The notes: a model not told the origin generated them from the sequence alone. A stretch of DNA of 64,000 nt from SAR202 cluster bacterium bin22 (GCA_002238505.1 MPMM01000002.1:62001-126000), one strand, 5' to 3'. Shown: positions 8,283-18,226, numbered from the stretch's first letter. Numbers and translations: made by a program.

Positions 8283-8316
8283 CATTGTGCTGCCAGATAG
8301 ACTGGGGCGCCAGAGG

Positions 8317-10785
8317 TTACGCTGAGGTTGCGGCGGGCACCTTGGGCCGGATGATGATCTTCTCGTCCTCCACGTCCACCACGGCGGTGTCGCCGTCGTT
8401 GAGGCGTCCGTTGAGCAACTCGTCGGACAGGGTGTCCTCCACCTCGTTCTGGATAACGCGGCGCAGAGGGCGGGCGCCCAGAACCGGGTCGAAGCCCTTC
8501 TCGCCCAGGTACTCACGGGCGGCGTCGGTAATCTCCAGGGTGATGTTGCGGTCGTTAAGTTCCGTCTGGACCATGTTGATCATCAGGTCAACGATGGCGT
8601 GGATCTGTTCCTGGTCCAACTGGTGGAAGACAACCGTAGCGTCGATACGGTTGAGGAACTCGGGGCGGAAGAAACGCTTGACTTCATCCATTACCTTGTC
8701 CTTCATGCGCTCGTAGGACTGCTGGGTGGTCTGGGCGCTGTCGGACTTGATGCCGAAGCCCAGGGTAGTGTCGCGCTTGATGAGGTCGGAACCCAGGTTG
8801 CTGGTCATAACGATGATGGAGTTCCGGAAGTCCACGCGGCGGCCACGGGCGTCGGTCAATTGACCGGCGTCGAAGATCTGCAACAGGATGTTAAAGACTT
8901 CGGGGTGGGCCTTTTCGATTTCGTCCAGCAGGATGGCGCAGTAGTTCTTGCGGCGGACGCCCTCGGTGAGCTGACCGCCCTCGTCGTATCCCACGTAACC
9001 CGGAGGGGCGCCGATGAGACGGGCGACGGTGTGCCGTTCCTGGAACTCGGACATATCCAGGCGGATCATGTTGTCCTCGTGGCCGAACATAACTTCGGCC
9101 ATGGCCCGGACCAACTCGGTCTTGCCCACGCCGGTGGGGCCAAGGAACATGAACACGCCGATGGGATGGCGGGGGTCCTTGAGGCCGGCGCGCGCGCGGC
9201 GGACGGCCTTGGAAATATTGACGATGGCCTCATCCTGCCCAATGATCCGCTTGTGCAGGTCGTCCTCCATGTGGATGAGACGCTCAGTTTCCTCGGCAGC
9301 CAGGCGGGTGACGGGAATGCCGGTCCACATGCTGACCACTTCGGCGATGTCTTCTTCGGTGACGGTGGAGCGGCCCCGGGACCGGTCCTCCTGCCATTCT
9401 TCCTTGAGGGTATCCAGGTCCTGGTTCAGGTTGAGTTCGCGGTCGCGCAACTCTGCGGCAACCTCGTACTGCTGGGACTGGATGGCTTCATCCTTCTCCT
9501 GGCGGACCTTGTCGAGGACTTCCATGGCGTCCTTGACCGAAGTCGGGGTAACGCTGCCACGGAGGCGGACGCGGGACCCGGCCTCGTCCAGCAGGTCGAT
9601 GGCCTTGTCGGGGAGGAAGCGGTCGGGGATAAAGCGGGTAGCCAGGGCAGCGGCGGCCCGAATGGCGGCCTCGGTGAACTCCACGTTGTGGTGTTCTTCG
9701 TAGTTGCCCTTGACACCCATAAGGATCTGGACAGTCTCGTCGCCGTTGGGCTCTTCCACGCGGACGGGCTGGAGGCGGCGTTCCAGGGCGGGGTCGCGTT
9801 CCACGTACTTGCGATAGTCGTCAAGGGTGGTGGCGCCGATGCACTGGATCTCACCGCGAGCCAGGGAGGGTTTCAAAATATTGGAGGCGTCAACCGCGCC
9901 TTCGGCGGCGCCGGCGCCCACGAGGGTATGGACCTCGTCAATGAAGAGGACGCAGTTGCCGGCAGTCTTGATTTCTTCGATAACCTTCTTGAGGCGTTCC
10001 TCGAACTCGCCGCGGTATTTCGTGCCGGCGACGAGGGCGCCCATGTCCAGGGTTACGAGGCGCTTGCCCTGAAGGGTTTCGGGGATTTCGCCACTGTAGA
10101 TCTGCTGGGCCAGGGCCTCGACGATGGCGGTTTTGCCGACACCGGGCTCGCCCACGAGGACGGGATTGTTCTTGGTACGGCGGCTGAGAATCTGGACCAC
10201 GCGCTGGATTTCCGAATCGCGGCCGACCACGGGGTCGAGCTTGTTGTCGCGGGCGGCGTTGGTCAGGTCGATGCCCAACTGGTCGAGGGTAGGAGTGCGG
10301 GTACCAGTGCGGGTGCTCTGGGAGCTGCCGCTGCCGGTAGAGCTATTGCTGAGGATGCGATGGGTTTCGGTGCGGACCTTCTCCAGGGTAACCCCGAGAC
10401 TTTCGAGGACGCCGGCAGCGACGCCTTCGCCTTCGCGGAGGAGGCCGATGAGGAGATGCTCGGTGCCGATGTAGGTGTGGTTCATGCGGCGGGCTTCATC
10501 GACCGCCAGTTCCACGACCTTTTTGGCACGGGGGGTTAGGCCGATTTCACCCTGGGCGGGCTTTTCGCCGCGTCCGATGATGAACTCTACGGCGGAGCGG
10601 ACCTTGCTGAGGTCGACCCCCAAGCCGGAAAGGACCCTTGCGGCGACACCCTCGGTTTCCCGGACGAGGCCGAGGAGGATGTGCTCGGTGCCAATGTAGT
10701 TGTGGTTAAAGCGCTGGGCCTCTTCCTGAGCCAGCGACAATACTCTCCGAGCCCGTTCCGAGAATTTTTCGAATCTGCTTCCCAT
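8317..10785 (-). CDS. clpC: ATP-dependent Clp protease ATP-binding subunit ClpC
   Basis: This 822-residue Hsp100 unfoldase feeds substrates to ClpP. Two Clp-N repeats occupy residues 1-145 ([14 protein letters not shown] and [14 protein letters not shown]). The first AAA+ domain has Walker A GEPGVGKT at 212-219, a UVR linker lies near 430 ([18 protein letters not shown]), and the second Walker [10 protein letters not shown] is near 550. The C-terminal D2 region follows. No CIRCE or CtsR-like operator is evident upstream, and no ctsR/mcsAB genes are linked. A consensus-like promoter lies at 10917-10946 and AGGAG precedes the ATG. Confidence 0.97.
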   Translation of the reverse strand: MGSRFEKFSERARRVLSLAQEEAQRFNHNYIGTEHILLGLVRETEGVAARVLSGLGVDLSKVRSAVEFIIGRGEKPAQGEIGLTPRAKKVVELAVDEARRMNHTYIGTEHLLIGLLREGEGVAAGVLESLGVTLEKVRTETHRILSNSSTGSGSSQSTRTGTRTPTLDQLGIDLTNAARDNKLDPVVGRDSEIQRVVQILSRRTKNNPVLVGEPGVGKTAIVEALAQQIYSGEIPETLQGKRLVTLDMGALVAGTKYRGEFEERLKKVIEEIKTAGNCVLFIDEVHTLVGAGAAEGAVDASNILKPSLARGEIQCIGATTLDDYRKYVERDPALERRLQPVRVEEPNGDETVQILMGVKGNYEEHHNVEFTEAAIRAAAALATRFIPDRFLPDKAIDLLDEAGSRVRLRGSVTPTSVKDAMEVLDKVRQEKDEAIQSQQYEVAAELRDRELNLNQDLDTLKEEWQEDRSRGRSTVTEEDIAEVVSMWTGIPVTRLAAEETERLIHMEDDLHKRIIGQDEAIVNISKAVRRARAGLKDPRHPIGVFMFLGPTGVGKTELVRAMAEVMFGHEDNMIRLDMSEFQERHTVARLIGAPPGYVGYDEGGQLTEGVRRKNYCAILLDEIEKAHPEVFNILLQIFDAGQLTDARGRRVDFRNSIIVMTSNLGSDLIKRDTTLGFGIKSDSAQTTQQSYERMKDKVMDEVKRFFRPEFLNRIDATVVFHQLDQEQIHAIVDLMINMVQTELNDRNITLEITDAAREYLGEKGFDPVLGARPLRRVIQNEVEDTLSDELLNGRLNDGDTAVVDVEDEKIIIRPKVPAATSA

Positions 10786-10916
10786 AATACCGCTCCTGTC
10801 GGGTAGTACGGGGCCGCTCAGGGGACTTCGCGAAAAGGGCGCCGCCTGTTGGTTAGCGAACGAAGCGGGGGTTCCCTTAACCGATTGTTAAATTACCCGA
10901 CATCAAACTGGACTGA

Positions 10917-10946
10917 ATTATATTGCACCTATTTGTTCCATGTAAA
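10917..10946 (-). promoter_or_regulatory. sigma-70-type promoter of clpC
   Basis: On the minus strand, TTTACA (10946-10941) and TATAAT (10922-10917) are separated by 18 bases. This predicts a start near 10910 and a 5' leader of about 125 bases before clpC. The rest of 10786-11099 holds no gene that I can support. Confidence 0.65.
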
Positions 10947-11099
10947 GCTGTTACCCTGCCCGGAGGTACGCGAGTTTAACCGCCATTTAAAATCCGGATG
11001 GGATAAGCAACCTGAAGGGGTGACGATGGCCGACCTGGAAGCAGCCCCCGTTGGACTTCAGGGAGACTGCGGCCGACGGCAGTGGCATTCAGAAATATA

Positions 11100-11221
11100 C
11101 TTCCCGGCAGTGACCTATTTTCCCACTCCGTTACCAAAGCAGTATCGTCGGCGCTGGGGCGTTTCACTTCCGTGTTCGGGATGGGAACGGGTGGGTCCAC
11201 CCCGCTAGAACCACCAGGAAG
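11100..11221 (-). rRNA. rrf: 5S ribosomal RNA
   Basis: The minus strand reads as a complete 5S rRNA. It has the conserved CCCATCCCGAACACGG and GAAGTGAAACGC segments, and an 8-bp terminal helix (CTTCCTGG with CCGGGAAG). Length is about 122 bases. No 23S or 16S sequence is adjacent: clpC is downstream and tRNA-Lys lies divergent upstream. The gene is therefore an orphan, apparently with its own promoter at 11239-11267. Confidence 0.95.
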
Positions 11222-11238
11222 TACATTTAACGTTGAAG

Positions 11239-11267
11239 AGTATGCACCATTTTTCACGATCTGGCAA
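11239..11267 (-). promoter_or_regulatory. putative promoter of orphan 5S rRNA
   Basis: TTGCCA (11267-11262) and CATACT (11244-11239) lie 17 bases apart on the minus strand, about 18 bases upstream of the 5S 5' end. The match is moderate, but the position supports independent transcription. Confidence 0.5.
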
Positions 11268-11352
11268 GGGGGTGGTTGCAGCAATCGGGGAAACTGCAGG
11301 TATATGTGGGGCCCTATGCTACAATATTTGTCTGCAGGAATCCTCTATTCAT

Positions 11353-11425
11353 GGGCCGTTAGCTCAGCTGGCAGAGCACCGGACTTTTAATCCGGGTGTC
11401 GTGGGTTCGATCCCCACACGGCCCA
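11353..11425 (+). tRNA. tRNA-Lys (TTT)
   Basis: This is a 73-base cloverleaf. The acceptor stem pairs GGGCCGT with ACGGCCC, the D-arm contains AGCTCAGCTGGCAGAGC, the anticodon arm is CCGGA-CTTTTAA-TCCGG (anticodon TTT), and the T-arm is GTGGG-TTCGATC-CCCAC. The discriminator is A, CCA is not encoded, and CTTTTCTT follows directly. A TACAAT box at 11320-11325 may be its -10 element. Confidence 0.97.
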
Positions 11426-11610
11426 CTTTTCTTGGCATGGAACGATTAACCTGGCATTTGCTGTCGAGTCAGAAGCATTGGGACGAAGGCTCGATGTGCC
11501 AGGACGGCGATGTTCCAGATAAACCGCATAATTGGGACTTGAACTGTTTTGACACGCCGTTCTGGATATCTGGGACGCAGGGGGCACAGAGCAGGCTAAA
11601 AGGGAAACGG

Positions 11611-12225
11611 TTAGAGGTCTCTGAGAAACTGAGTCAAATTGGCTAACGCGGGGTGGTCCCAGGGAATGTAGTCCCTCTGCGCGGCAATACCCAGACGTAC
11701 ATCGGGTTCATTTCTGGAAGCCAGAAAGGCATGAGCGTGGGCCTTACCCAGTCGGTTCTCGGGGGGAGAGGAGTTTACGTTTTTTAAGCATTCAATAAAT
11801 TGGTCCACACAATGCATAGCCGGGTCATCAGACCATGCGTCCGCACATAAATCTTCTAACGCCCCGCGGCTTGAATTGTTCGGCATTACGAATATGAAGG
11901 TAGCAGGGGAGCCTGAGGAAGGCACCAGGTATGTCTGTGGAACTGGCAGATTGGCGTTACGAAGGCTACCTCTTACACTTTCCAGAGCAGATTGGGCGCT
12001 TAGATCCGCATCCTGAACAACGCCGATAGATTCGACTCTATCAAACCCTACTACGTCCACCAAGTTCTTGAGGAAATTGCCCAGATTATGCCTTCCACCA
12101 TAGCCCTGCACTTGAATCAATTCTATATGCAGATACTTCAAAAACTCCTTGAAGAATTCCGCTTCATCTCTCCCCTCAACCAGCAACTGCTTGGGAAGGT
12201 CAACCGTGACGGTGCGTTGCTGCAC
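11611..12225 (-). CDS. DUF3226 TOPRIM-like protein
   Basis: This 204-residue protein of the DUF3226 family is predicted to have a TOPRIM-like fold. LLVEGRDEAEFF near residues 15-26 gives the acidic Glu motif and VESIGVVQDADLSAQ near 63-77 gives the D-x-D motif expected of metal-dependent OLD/TOPRIM nucleases. It starts with GTG at 12225, with GGAGGT inside the end of the ATPase gene, so the two are coupled. The C terminus (AHAFLASRNEP..GIAAQRDYIPWDHPAL) is typical of the family. Nuclease effector function is inferred. Confidence 0.8.
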   Translation of the reverse strand: MQQRTVTVDLPKQLLVEGRDEAEFFKEFLKYLHIELIQVQGYGGRHNLGNFLKNLVDVVGFDRVESIGVVQDADLSAQSALESVRGSLRNANLPVPQTYLVPSSGSPATFIFVMPNNSSRGALEDLCADAWSDDPAMHCVDQFIECLKNVNSSPPENRLGKAHAHAFLASRNEPDVRLGIAAQRDYIPWDHPALANLTQFLRDL

Positions 12226-12227
12226 GT

Positions 12228-13328
12228 CTAGATGACCTCCATATTGAATTGCAGGACGCTCCCCAGCCTTTCCCGGTCAAACTTCACCGCCCTAAACTTA
12301 CCTTCCTTGCTGCGCTCAATACGGAATAGCCGCAGTTCATCCTCCTCATCAGACTCAAAAGCCCGGTACGCCGCGCCGATGCACTCGTAGCTGTGGGTGG
12401 TAGCAAACAACTGCACGTCATAGCTGTGGGCAAAGGCGCCGATGGCCTTCCACACTTTCTCCATTACCGAGTGGTGAATGCCGTTTTCAATTTCGTCGAC
12501 AAGTACAATGCCGCCGGGGGCTGTGGCAATAGCCAAAGCAACCGAGAGCAACCTGGACATTCCGTCTCCCATAAGCTGAAAAGGAATGAGCCGGTCCAAC
12601 CCAATTTCGCCGTATATCCGAGTTTCCTGGCCTGTAGCAACAACGGCTAGTCGGCCTAAACTCGGTTCGATTTGCTCTAGTATGTCAAGAATTTTGCCCT
12701 CTTGGCCTGCAACTTCCAGTTGGCTATAGCGCTGCACATCTTCGTTGCTCACTCCCGTCCGCCTGGCTGCTAGGAAAATGCCATTTTCTTGATAGGGCCT
12801 AGGACGCTGAGTTTGCTCCATAGCTATCGTTGAAACTCCAGGTCCCACTATTTGCTCAACCAGTCGACCAGTCGCAGACAATTGAACGTCAGGTCCAAAA
12901 GTGTAATCGAAGACAACACGGCTACTGGAATTATTAAATGTGGAAGATGTTTGCCTTGTATCATGCTGCTCATCACGGGGCCTAGGCAGTGGCACTTCAA
13001 CTGTGGAGACTTCCTCGCAAGATATTCTTAGCTCCCGAGGACTTTCGCTCCAATCTCCTATAGCAAGAAGTTCTATTACTCCTCCCCGGTTAAACCTGTG
13101 AAACAAGTCAGCCAAGAAGTTGTCCAGGGAAGGGGCATCCAACCCCCTGAACGTGCCGATGCGAACTCCCACATCAGGGTTTACGGCACCGTGATGCACC
13201 CACAGCGCCTCCAGCAACGCCGTCTTGCCCACGTTGTTCTTGCCGGCAATCAGGTTAATCCGGCCCATGCCCTCCACGGTTAACTCGTCGAAGCACCGGA
13301 AATTCTTGATGGTGAAGCTGCGGTACAT
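12228..13328 (-). CDS. AAA15/OLD-type ABC ATPase
   Basis: This 366-residue SMC/ABC-like ATPase resembles RloA/AbiLi and the ATPase half of OLD proteins. Features are FTIKNFRCFDEL at the N terminus, Walker A AGKNNVGKTAL near 28-38, a signature-like LMGDGMSRLLSVALAIA, Walker B GGIVLVDEIENGIHH, and a switch His in FATTHSYE. The start at 13328 (MYRSFTIKNF, preceded by GGAG) fits the family better than the Met at 13355. It sits directly upstream of the DUF3226 gene; the pair resembles split OLD/AbiL-type phage-defence modules. Confidence 0.85.
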   Translation of the reverse strand: MYRSFTIKNFRCFDELTVEGMGRINLIAGKNNVGKTALLEALWVHHGAVNPDVGVRIGTFRGLDAPSLDNFLADLFHRFNRGGVIELLAIGDWSESPRELRISCEEVSTVEVPLPRPRDEQHDTRQTSSTFNNSSSRVVFDYTFGPDVQLSATGRLVEQIVGPGVSTIAMEQTQRPRPYQENGIFLAARRTGVSNEDVQRYSQLEVAGQEGKILDILEQIEPSLGRLAVVATGQETRIYGEIGLDRLIPFQLMGDGMSRLLSVALAIATAPGGIVLVDEIENGIHHSVMEKVWKAIGAFAHSYDVQLFATTHSYECIGAAYRAFESDEEDELRLFRIERSKEGKFRAVKFDRERLGSVLQFNMEVI

Positions 13329-13538
13329 AATCTCCGCTCCTGGCCTGTTGGCCAATAATTGTCGTGGTTCCCTGGAGCGCCTTAATCTCTGCCTTATTTT
13401 AACATTGTGCCACCTTGCCCCAATAGACGCCCCGGTTGCTGCGATGGTATATTTTCGTTGCCAGATTACGAAACAGGGTCAGCCGGTGGCGGATTCAATT
13501 TATGATTTCCGGGGCCGGCAGAATCCAGGAGAGTTGGT

Positions 13539-16232
13539 ATGACCTCCAGCGCCCCCGCCGAGATTCCCCGAGCCTATGACCCAGCGTCCGTGGAGCAGCG
13601 GACTTACCAAGAGTGGCAGGCCGCCGGTTACTTTACGCCGGAGATACGTCCGGGCCGCCAGCCCTTCGTTATTATCATGCCGCCGCCCAATGTTACGGGC
13701 GAACTGCACCTGGGGCATGCCCTGACCGCCACTATTGAAGATGCGCTGACGCGGTGGCGGCGGATGTGCGGCTACGACACCCTGTGGCTGCCAGGCAAGG
13801 ACCACGCGGGTATCGCCACCCAGTGGGTGGTGGAAAGGCTGCTGGCCGAAGAGGGCACCAACCGGCACGAACTGGGTCGGGAGAAGTTCCAGGAACGGGT
13901 ATGGGAGTGGGTGGCCCGCTATGGCAATACCATTGACGAGCAGCACAAGCGGCTGGGGACGTCATGCGACTGGAGTCGCCTGCGGTTCACGCTGGACCCG
14001 GGTCCGGCCAAGGCGGTGCGCAGCACCTTCGTCAACCTGTACCGGAAGGGGCTGATTTACCGCCACGAGCGGATTATCAACTGGTGCCCGCGCTGCGCCA
14101 CGGCCCTGTCGGACCTGGAGGTTGAGTACCAGGAACAGGACGGCAAGCTGTATTACATTCGATATCCCCTGGCCGACGGTAATGGCCACATTACCGTGGC
14201 TACAACGCGGCCCGAGTCGATGCTGGGCGACACGGGCGTGGCGGTGCATCCGGAAGACCCTCGTTACGCGGCATTAGTTGGAATGCAGGCCATGCTGCCC
14301 ATAATGGACCGACCCATTCCCATCGTTGGGGACGAGGCCATCGAGCAGGAATTCGGGACGGGCGCACTGAAGGTGACTCCCGGGCACGACGTTACCGACT
14401 TTGAGATTGGCGAGCGGCACGGGCTGGAAATTATCAACGTTATTGGCTTTGACGGGAATATGACCCCTGTGGCAGGCAAGTACGAGGGGCGGGAGCGGTT
14501 CGACACCAGGCGCGCCGTGGCCGAGGAACTGGACGGGCTGGGGCTGCTGGAGAAGGTTGAAGACTACCAGCACTCGGTGGGCCACTGCCAGCGCTGCGAC
14601 TCGGTGGTGGAACCCCTGATCAGCCTGCAGTGGTTCCTGAAGGTGGGCAGTCACCAGGAACCGGACAGCATCGCGGGGCGGGCGCACGCCGCCGTGGCCA
14701 AGGGCGACATTACCATAGTTCCCGACCGGTTCTCGCGGGTGTATCTGAACTGGCTGGAGAACATCAGGGACTGGTGTATCAGCCGGCAGCTATGGTGGGG
14801 GCACCGGATTCCGGTGTGGTACTGCCAGGACTGCGGGGAACTGATGGTGGATACGGAAGATCCTATGGCATGTACCGCCTGCGGGTCTGACCGGTTGCAG
14901 CAGGACGAGGACGTGCTGGACACCTGGTTCAGTTCGGGTCTGTGGCCCCATTCCACCCTGGGCTGGCCAGACGATACGGAGGACTTGAGCTACTTCTATC
15001 CCACCGCCGTCATGGAAACGGGCTACGACATCCTCTTCTTCTGGGTGGCCCGCATGATAATGATGGGCATTGAGAACACGGGGGAGATTCCCTTCCGAAC
15101 CGTGTATCTCCACGGTCTCATAAGGGACGCCAACGGCGACAAGATGAGCAAGACCCGGGGCAATACCATGGACCCCCTGGAACTGATCGACCGGTACGGT
15201 ACCGATGCGCTGCGGTTTGCCCTGTCCACCGGCACGGCCCCAGGCAACGACCTGCGCATAACCGAGGGCAAGCTGGAGGCGGCCCGCAACTTTGCCAACA
15301 AGGTCTGGAACGCCGCCCGCTTTGTCATCACCTCCCTGGAGGGACAGGACGACCTGGCCGGCTGGCGGGAACTGTCCACGCTGGAGCACCGGGAAGACCG
15401 GTGGATTGTCAGCCTGCTGGACCGGGTTACCACCGACGTGAACAACTCGCTGGCCACCTTTGAACTGGGGGAGGCGCAGCAGACGCTGTACGACTTCATC
15501 TGGAACGAGTTCTGCGACTGGTACATCGAGATGGCGAAGGTGCGGATGCGTTCGGGCGAGGGCCCATCGCCACGACCGGTGCTGGCCCACGTGCTGGAGC
15601 GAACCCTGCGCCTGCTGCACCCCTTTATGCCATTCATTACCGAGGAAATCTGGCTGAACCTGACCTCCCGCCTGCCCGATGAGGGTGAACTGTCCCCATC
15701 CATTATGGTTGCCGACTACCCGCAGGTGGATGCGCCGCGTCACGACCGGCAGGCCGAGGAGGAGATTTCCCTGGTGATGCAGACAATCCGGGCTGTGCGG
15801 AACACCAGGGCCCAGTTGCGCATCCCCGCTAACCAACGGCTGGAGGCGCAGGTTGAGGCCAACGGGCTACGGGGGGCGATGGAAGAGGAGGCGGAGGTTA
15901 TCCGCACCCTGTCCCGGGTGGAACCCCTGAGCATCACCTCCGGCGCCCCCGAGGGTTCCGAGCAGACCCGGGGCGTTACCCTGGTGGTGAATCCCCTGGT
16001 GGTGCGCCTGCCCCTGGAGGGCGTGGTGGACCTGGTCGCCGAGCAGGACAGGCTGCGGGAGGAACTGGACAACTGCCAGCGGGAGCTGGAGCGCAAGGAA
16101 AAGCTGGTAAACAACCCCAACTTCCGCGCCAAGGCCCGCCCCGATGTGGTTGAAACGGAGGAGGACCGGCTGCGGAACTTGCAGGAACAGAAGCAGAGGC
16201 TGGGGGAGATTCTGGCGCAGCTTGGGGGGTAG
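13539..16232 (+). CDS. valS: valyl-tRNA synthetase
   Basis: This complete 897-residue class I synthetase attaches Val to tRNA-Val. The HIGH motif is HLGH at 57-60 in PPPNVTGELHLGHAL, and the second signature is KMSKT at 535-539 instead of the usual KMSKS. A CP1 editing domain lies at about 190-330. The C-terminal arm is a coiled coil (EQDRLREELDNCQRELERKEKL) with NNPNFRAKARPDVV. No T-box leader was recognised upstream. GGAGAG lies before the ATG. Confidence 0.97.
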   Translation: MTSSAPAEIPRAYDPASVEQRTYQEWQAAGYFTPEIRPGRQPFVIIMPPPNVTGELHLGHALTATIEDALTRWRRMCGYDTLWLPGKDHAGIATQWVVERLLAEEGTNRHELGREKFQERVWEWVARYGNTIDEQHKRLGTSCDWSRLRFTLDPGPAKAVRSTFVNLYRKGLIYRHERIINWCPRCATALSDLEVEYQEQDGKLYYIRYPLADGNGHITVATTRPESMLGDTGVAVHPEDPRYAALVGMQAMLPIMDRPIPIVGDEAIEQEFGTGALKVTPGHDVTDFEIGERHGLEIINVIGFDGNMTPVAGKYEGRERFDTRRAVAEELDGLGLLEKVEDYQHSVGHCQRCDSVVEPLISLQWFLKVGSHQEPDSIAGRAHAAVAKGDITIVPDRFSRVYLNWLENIRDWCISRQLWWGHRIPVWYCQDCGELMVDTEDPMACTACGSDRLQQDEDVLDTWFSSGLWPHSTLGWPDDTEDLSYFYPTAVMETGYDILFFWVARMIMMGIENTGEIPFRTVYLHGLIRDANGDKMSKTRGNTMDPLELIDRYGTDALRFALSTGTAPGNDLRITEGKLEAARNFANKVWNAARFVITSLEGQDDLAGWRELSTLEHREDRWIVSLLDRVTTDVNNSLATFELGEAQQTLYDFIWNEFCDWYIEMAKVRMRSGEGPSPRPVLAHVLERTLRLLHPFMPFITEEIWLNLTSRLPDEGELSPSIMVADYPQVDAPRHDRQAEEEISLVMQTIRAVRNTRAQLRIPANQRLEAQVEANGLRGAMEEEAEVIRTLSRVEPLSITSGAPEGSEQTRGVTLVVNPLVVRLPLEGVVDLVAEQDRLREELDNCQRELERKEKLVNNPNFRAKARPDVVETEEDRLRNLQEQKQRLGEILAQLGG

Positions 16233-16249
16233 TTAATCCACTGAAAAGT

Positions 16250-16274
16250 ACCTTCCCTATTGATGGGGGAAGGT
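16250..16274 (+). terminator. hairpin downstream of valS
   Basis: ACCTTCCC (16250-16257) pairs with GGGAAGGT (16267-16274). It belongs to the CCTTCCCCnATnnnGGGGAAGG repeat seen at 1863-1895, 22140-22172, 27790-27812 and 40342-40362. There is no strong U-tract, so it may be only a REP-like element used as a weak terminator. Confidence 0.45.
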
Positions 16275-16436
16275 TGTGATGGGGGTCAAAATCCCTTCAA
16301 GAACCCCAATTGTGCGACAAATTAGGGAATTGTGAAACAGGCAATGTGGGATGGGTATTGACCTCTGTCCTTAACGTATTAAAGCTTGGTTGCAAGAAAT
16401 GCCAGGTCGATTACTACCCGTTCACACTCAAGGAAA

Positions 16437-16970
16437 ATGAACATCCTTTCACATTACTCCAAGAGTTCCGTAAATTGTTTCACCAACTCACTGCACCGAG
16501 GCGACAACCAACACAAGCCCGGAGGGCTCTGGCTAAGCGATGAATCAGGTTATGGGTGGTCTGTCTTCGTGTTGGAGCAAATGCGCAAGGGCAATAGCGA
16601 ATGGGCAGACGGTAGCGAAATTCTGCGATACAGGTATGATTTTGTCTTAAGACCAGACCAACTAGACAGCGTTCTGGTTCTCCAGACTGAGTGTGACCTG
16701 CAACTATTCACTTCCGCTTATCGAGAGGAATCCTACAGGCAATGCGTTGGAGACAACAATGAGCTTGGATACGGTTTGCATATTGAATGGAATCGACTCA
16801 AAGCGGACTACAAAGGCATCTTGATTTCTCCGTATCAAAGTAAGTTGTCACACAGAAACGGAGTCCTCGAATTTCATTGGTACAGATTCGATTGTGCCAG
16901 TGGATGCATTTGGGACATAAGTTGCTTGAAGTTACTGAGACGTCACGTGCAAGAGGAACCGACACTTTGA
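16437..16970 (+). CDS. conserved hypothetical protein
   Basis: This 177-residue protein has no catalytic assignment. It starts MNILSHYSKSS and ends in the striking motif FHWYRFDCASGCIWD. The overall pattern (LSHYSKS...KPGGLWLSDE..GW...YGLHIEWNRLKADYKGILISPY...DCASGCIWD) resembles a family I know from bacteria, phages and some eukaryotes without known function. The start at 16437 follows AAGGAAA and begins the recognisable domain. The gene is AT-richer than valS and aroE around it, suggesting horizontal origin. Confidence 0.72.
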   Translation: MNILSHYSKSSVNCFTNSLHRGDNQHKPGGLWLSDESGYGWSVFVLEQMRKGNSEWADGSEILRYRYDFVLRPDQLDSVLVLQTECDLQLFTSAYREESYRQCVGDNNELGYGLHIEWNRLKADYKGILISPYQSKLSHRNGVLEFHWYRFDCASGCIWDISCLKLLRRHVQEEPTL

Positions 16971-17078
16971 AAATTGCACTCGTATGTTCTGTCACTTTTC
17001 CATCTGCCTCCCTCTGTTGGCAGTGGACACGGAGTTGTCATGACAACTCATTTTTATTGGTGGATGAATAGGAAAACC

Positions 17079-17933
17079 ATGAACACCGCGCTGGGCATTA
17101 TTGGCTACCCTATTGGGCACTCTATGTCACCTGTGTTTCAGCAGGCGGCGCTGGATGACTGCGGGGTGGATGCCAGGTATGTGGCCTACCAGGTGCCGCC
17201 GGACGAGGTGGGTGAGTTTGTCAACGGACTGCGCCAGCCGGGAATAATGGGCATTAACGTAACTGTCCCCCACAAAGAGGCGGTTGTGCCTTTCCTGGAT
17301 GAGATTGATGACTGGGCCACCGAGGCGGGGGCGGTCAACACCATTGTCAATCGTGAAGGGCGGCTTACCGGGCACAATACGGACGGCTACGGGTTCCTGC
17401 GGGCGCTGCGGGAAGGGGCAGGGTTTGAGCCCCGAGGCCGCCGCACCCTGATTTTGGGGGCGGGAGGCGCGGCAAGGGGCGTGGTGCTGGCCCTGGCACG
17501 AGACGGGGTGGGTGAGCTTACCATCGCCAATCGGACGGTGGAGCGGGCGGAAAGTCTGGCAAGCCTGGCCCGGGGCCGGAACATAACCGCCGGGGCAGTC
17601 CCTCTTTCGGGAGGGATGCTGAAAGAGGCGGCGTCAACCGCAGAACTGATTGTCAACTGCACATCCATAGGCATGACCCACGGGCCCGGGGAGAATGAAA
17701 CCCCCCTGGCCGGACAGGACATTCCACCTACGGCCCTGGTCTATGACCTGGTGTATAATCCGCTGGAGACCAGGCTGCTGCTTGAGGCGGCCGAGGCAGG
17801 CGCAAAAACCCTGGGCGGCATCGAGATGCTGGTGTACCAGGGAGCGGCGTCCTTCGAAATGTGGCTCTCGCGACCGGCGCCGGTGCCGGTGATGCTGGAG
17901 GCGGCCACCAGGGCTATGCAATCCAGGCAGTAA
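17079..17933 (+). CDS. aroE: shikimate dehydrogenase (NADP+)
   Basis: This 284-residue enzyme reduces 3-dehydroshikimate in the chorismate pathway. Motifs are GYPIGHSMSP at 9-18 (substrate site), NVTVPHKE with catalytic Lys66, GAVNTIV near 84-90, NTDGYGF with catalytic Asp102, and the NADP loop GAGGAARGV near 130. The start at 17079 is chosen because MNTALGIIGYP is the canonical N terminus; an in-frame ATG at 17064 is an alternative. aroC follows 293 bases later in the same direction. Confidence 0.95.
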   Translation: MNTALGIIGYPIGHSMSPVFQQAALDDCGVDARYVAYQVPPDEVGEFVNGLRQPGIMGINVTVPHKEAVVPFLDEIDDWATEAGAVNTIVNREGRLTGHNTDGYGFLRALREGAGFEPRGRRTLILGAGGAARGVVLALARDGVGELTIANRTVERAESLASLARGRNITAGAVPLSGGMLKEAASTAELIVNCTSIGMTHGPGENETPLAGQDIPPTALVYDLVYNPLETRLLLEAAEAGAKTLGGIEMLVYQGAASFEMWLSRPAPVPVMLEAATRAMQSRQ

Positions 17934-18226
17934 CAGGCACCAGGGTCTGGCGATGCTTGACCACCTGGTTTCGACATTCAGGACTTGACCCGGATTCCAG
18001 GGTGTCGGCCTGCTAGGGACTTCGAGTGAACAGGCTCTGGATTCCGGCGAAATCCGGAGTGGCGGGTTTGGCCGGTCAGTCATCAAAATGGCCTTAGAGT
18101 CCCCCAAAAGACGAACCAATAATTCCAGCGAAACCCTGCGCCTCTGTGGTGAATGCTTGCCCCAGAGGCGTAACTTTCGCGGACGGCAAAGGCAATATGC
18201 ACCATAAACTTGCGAGGTAGTTGACT

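Noticed and set aside
8599-10539. 646-codon open frame on the plus strand opposite clpC
   Set aside because: It is the antisense of a certain clpC gene; the translated sequence is rich in G, V, A and D with no domain, a typical by-product of high GC codon bias.
10786-10916. CIRCE or CtsR operator in the clpC leader
   Set aside because: No TTAGCACTC-N9-GAGTGCTAA and no CtsR heptamer repeats were seen.
11611-13355. integrated prophage or genomic island next to tRNA-Lys
   Set aside because: No integrase, no direct repeat of the tRNA 3' end and only two accessory genes; kept as a defence-module candidate only.
13329-13538. T-box riboswitch upstream of valS
   Set aside because: No T-box consensus, specifier stem or antiterminator could be found in the 210-base leader.
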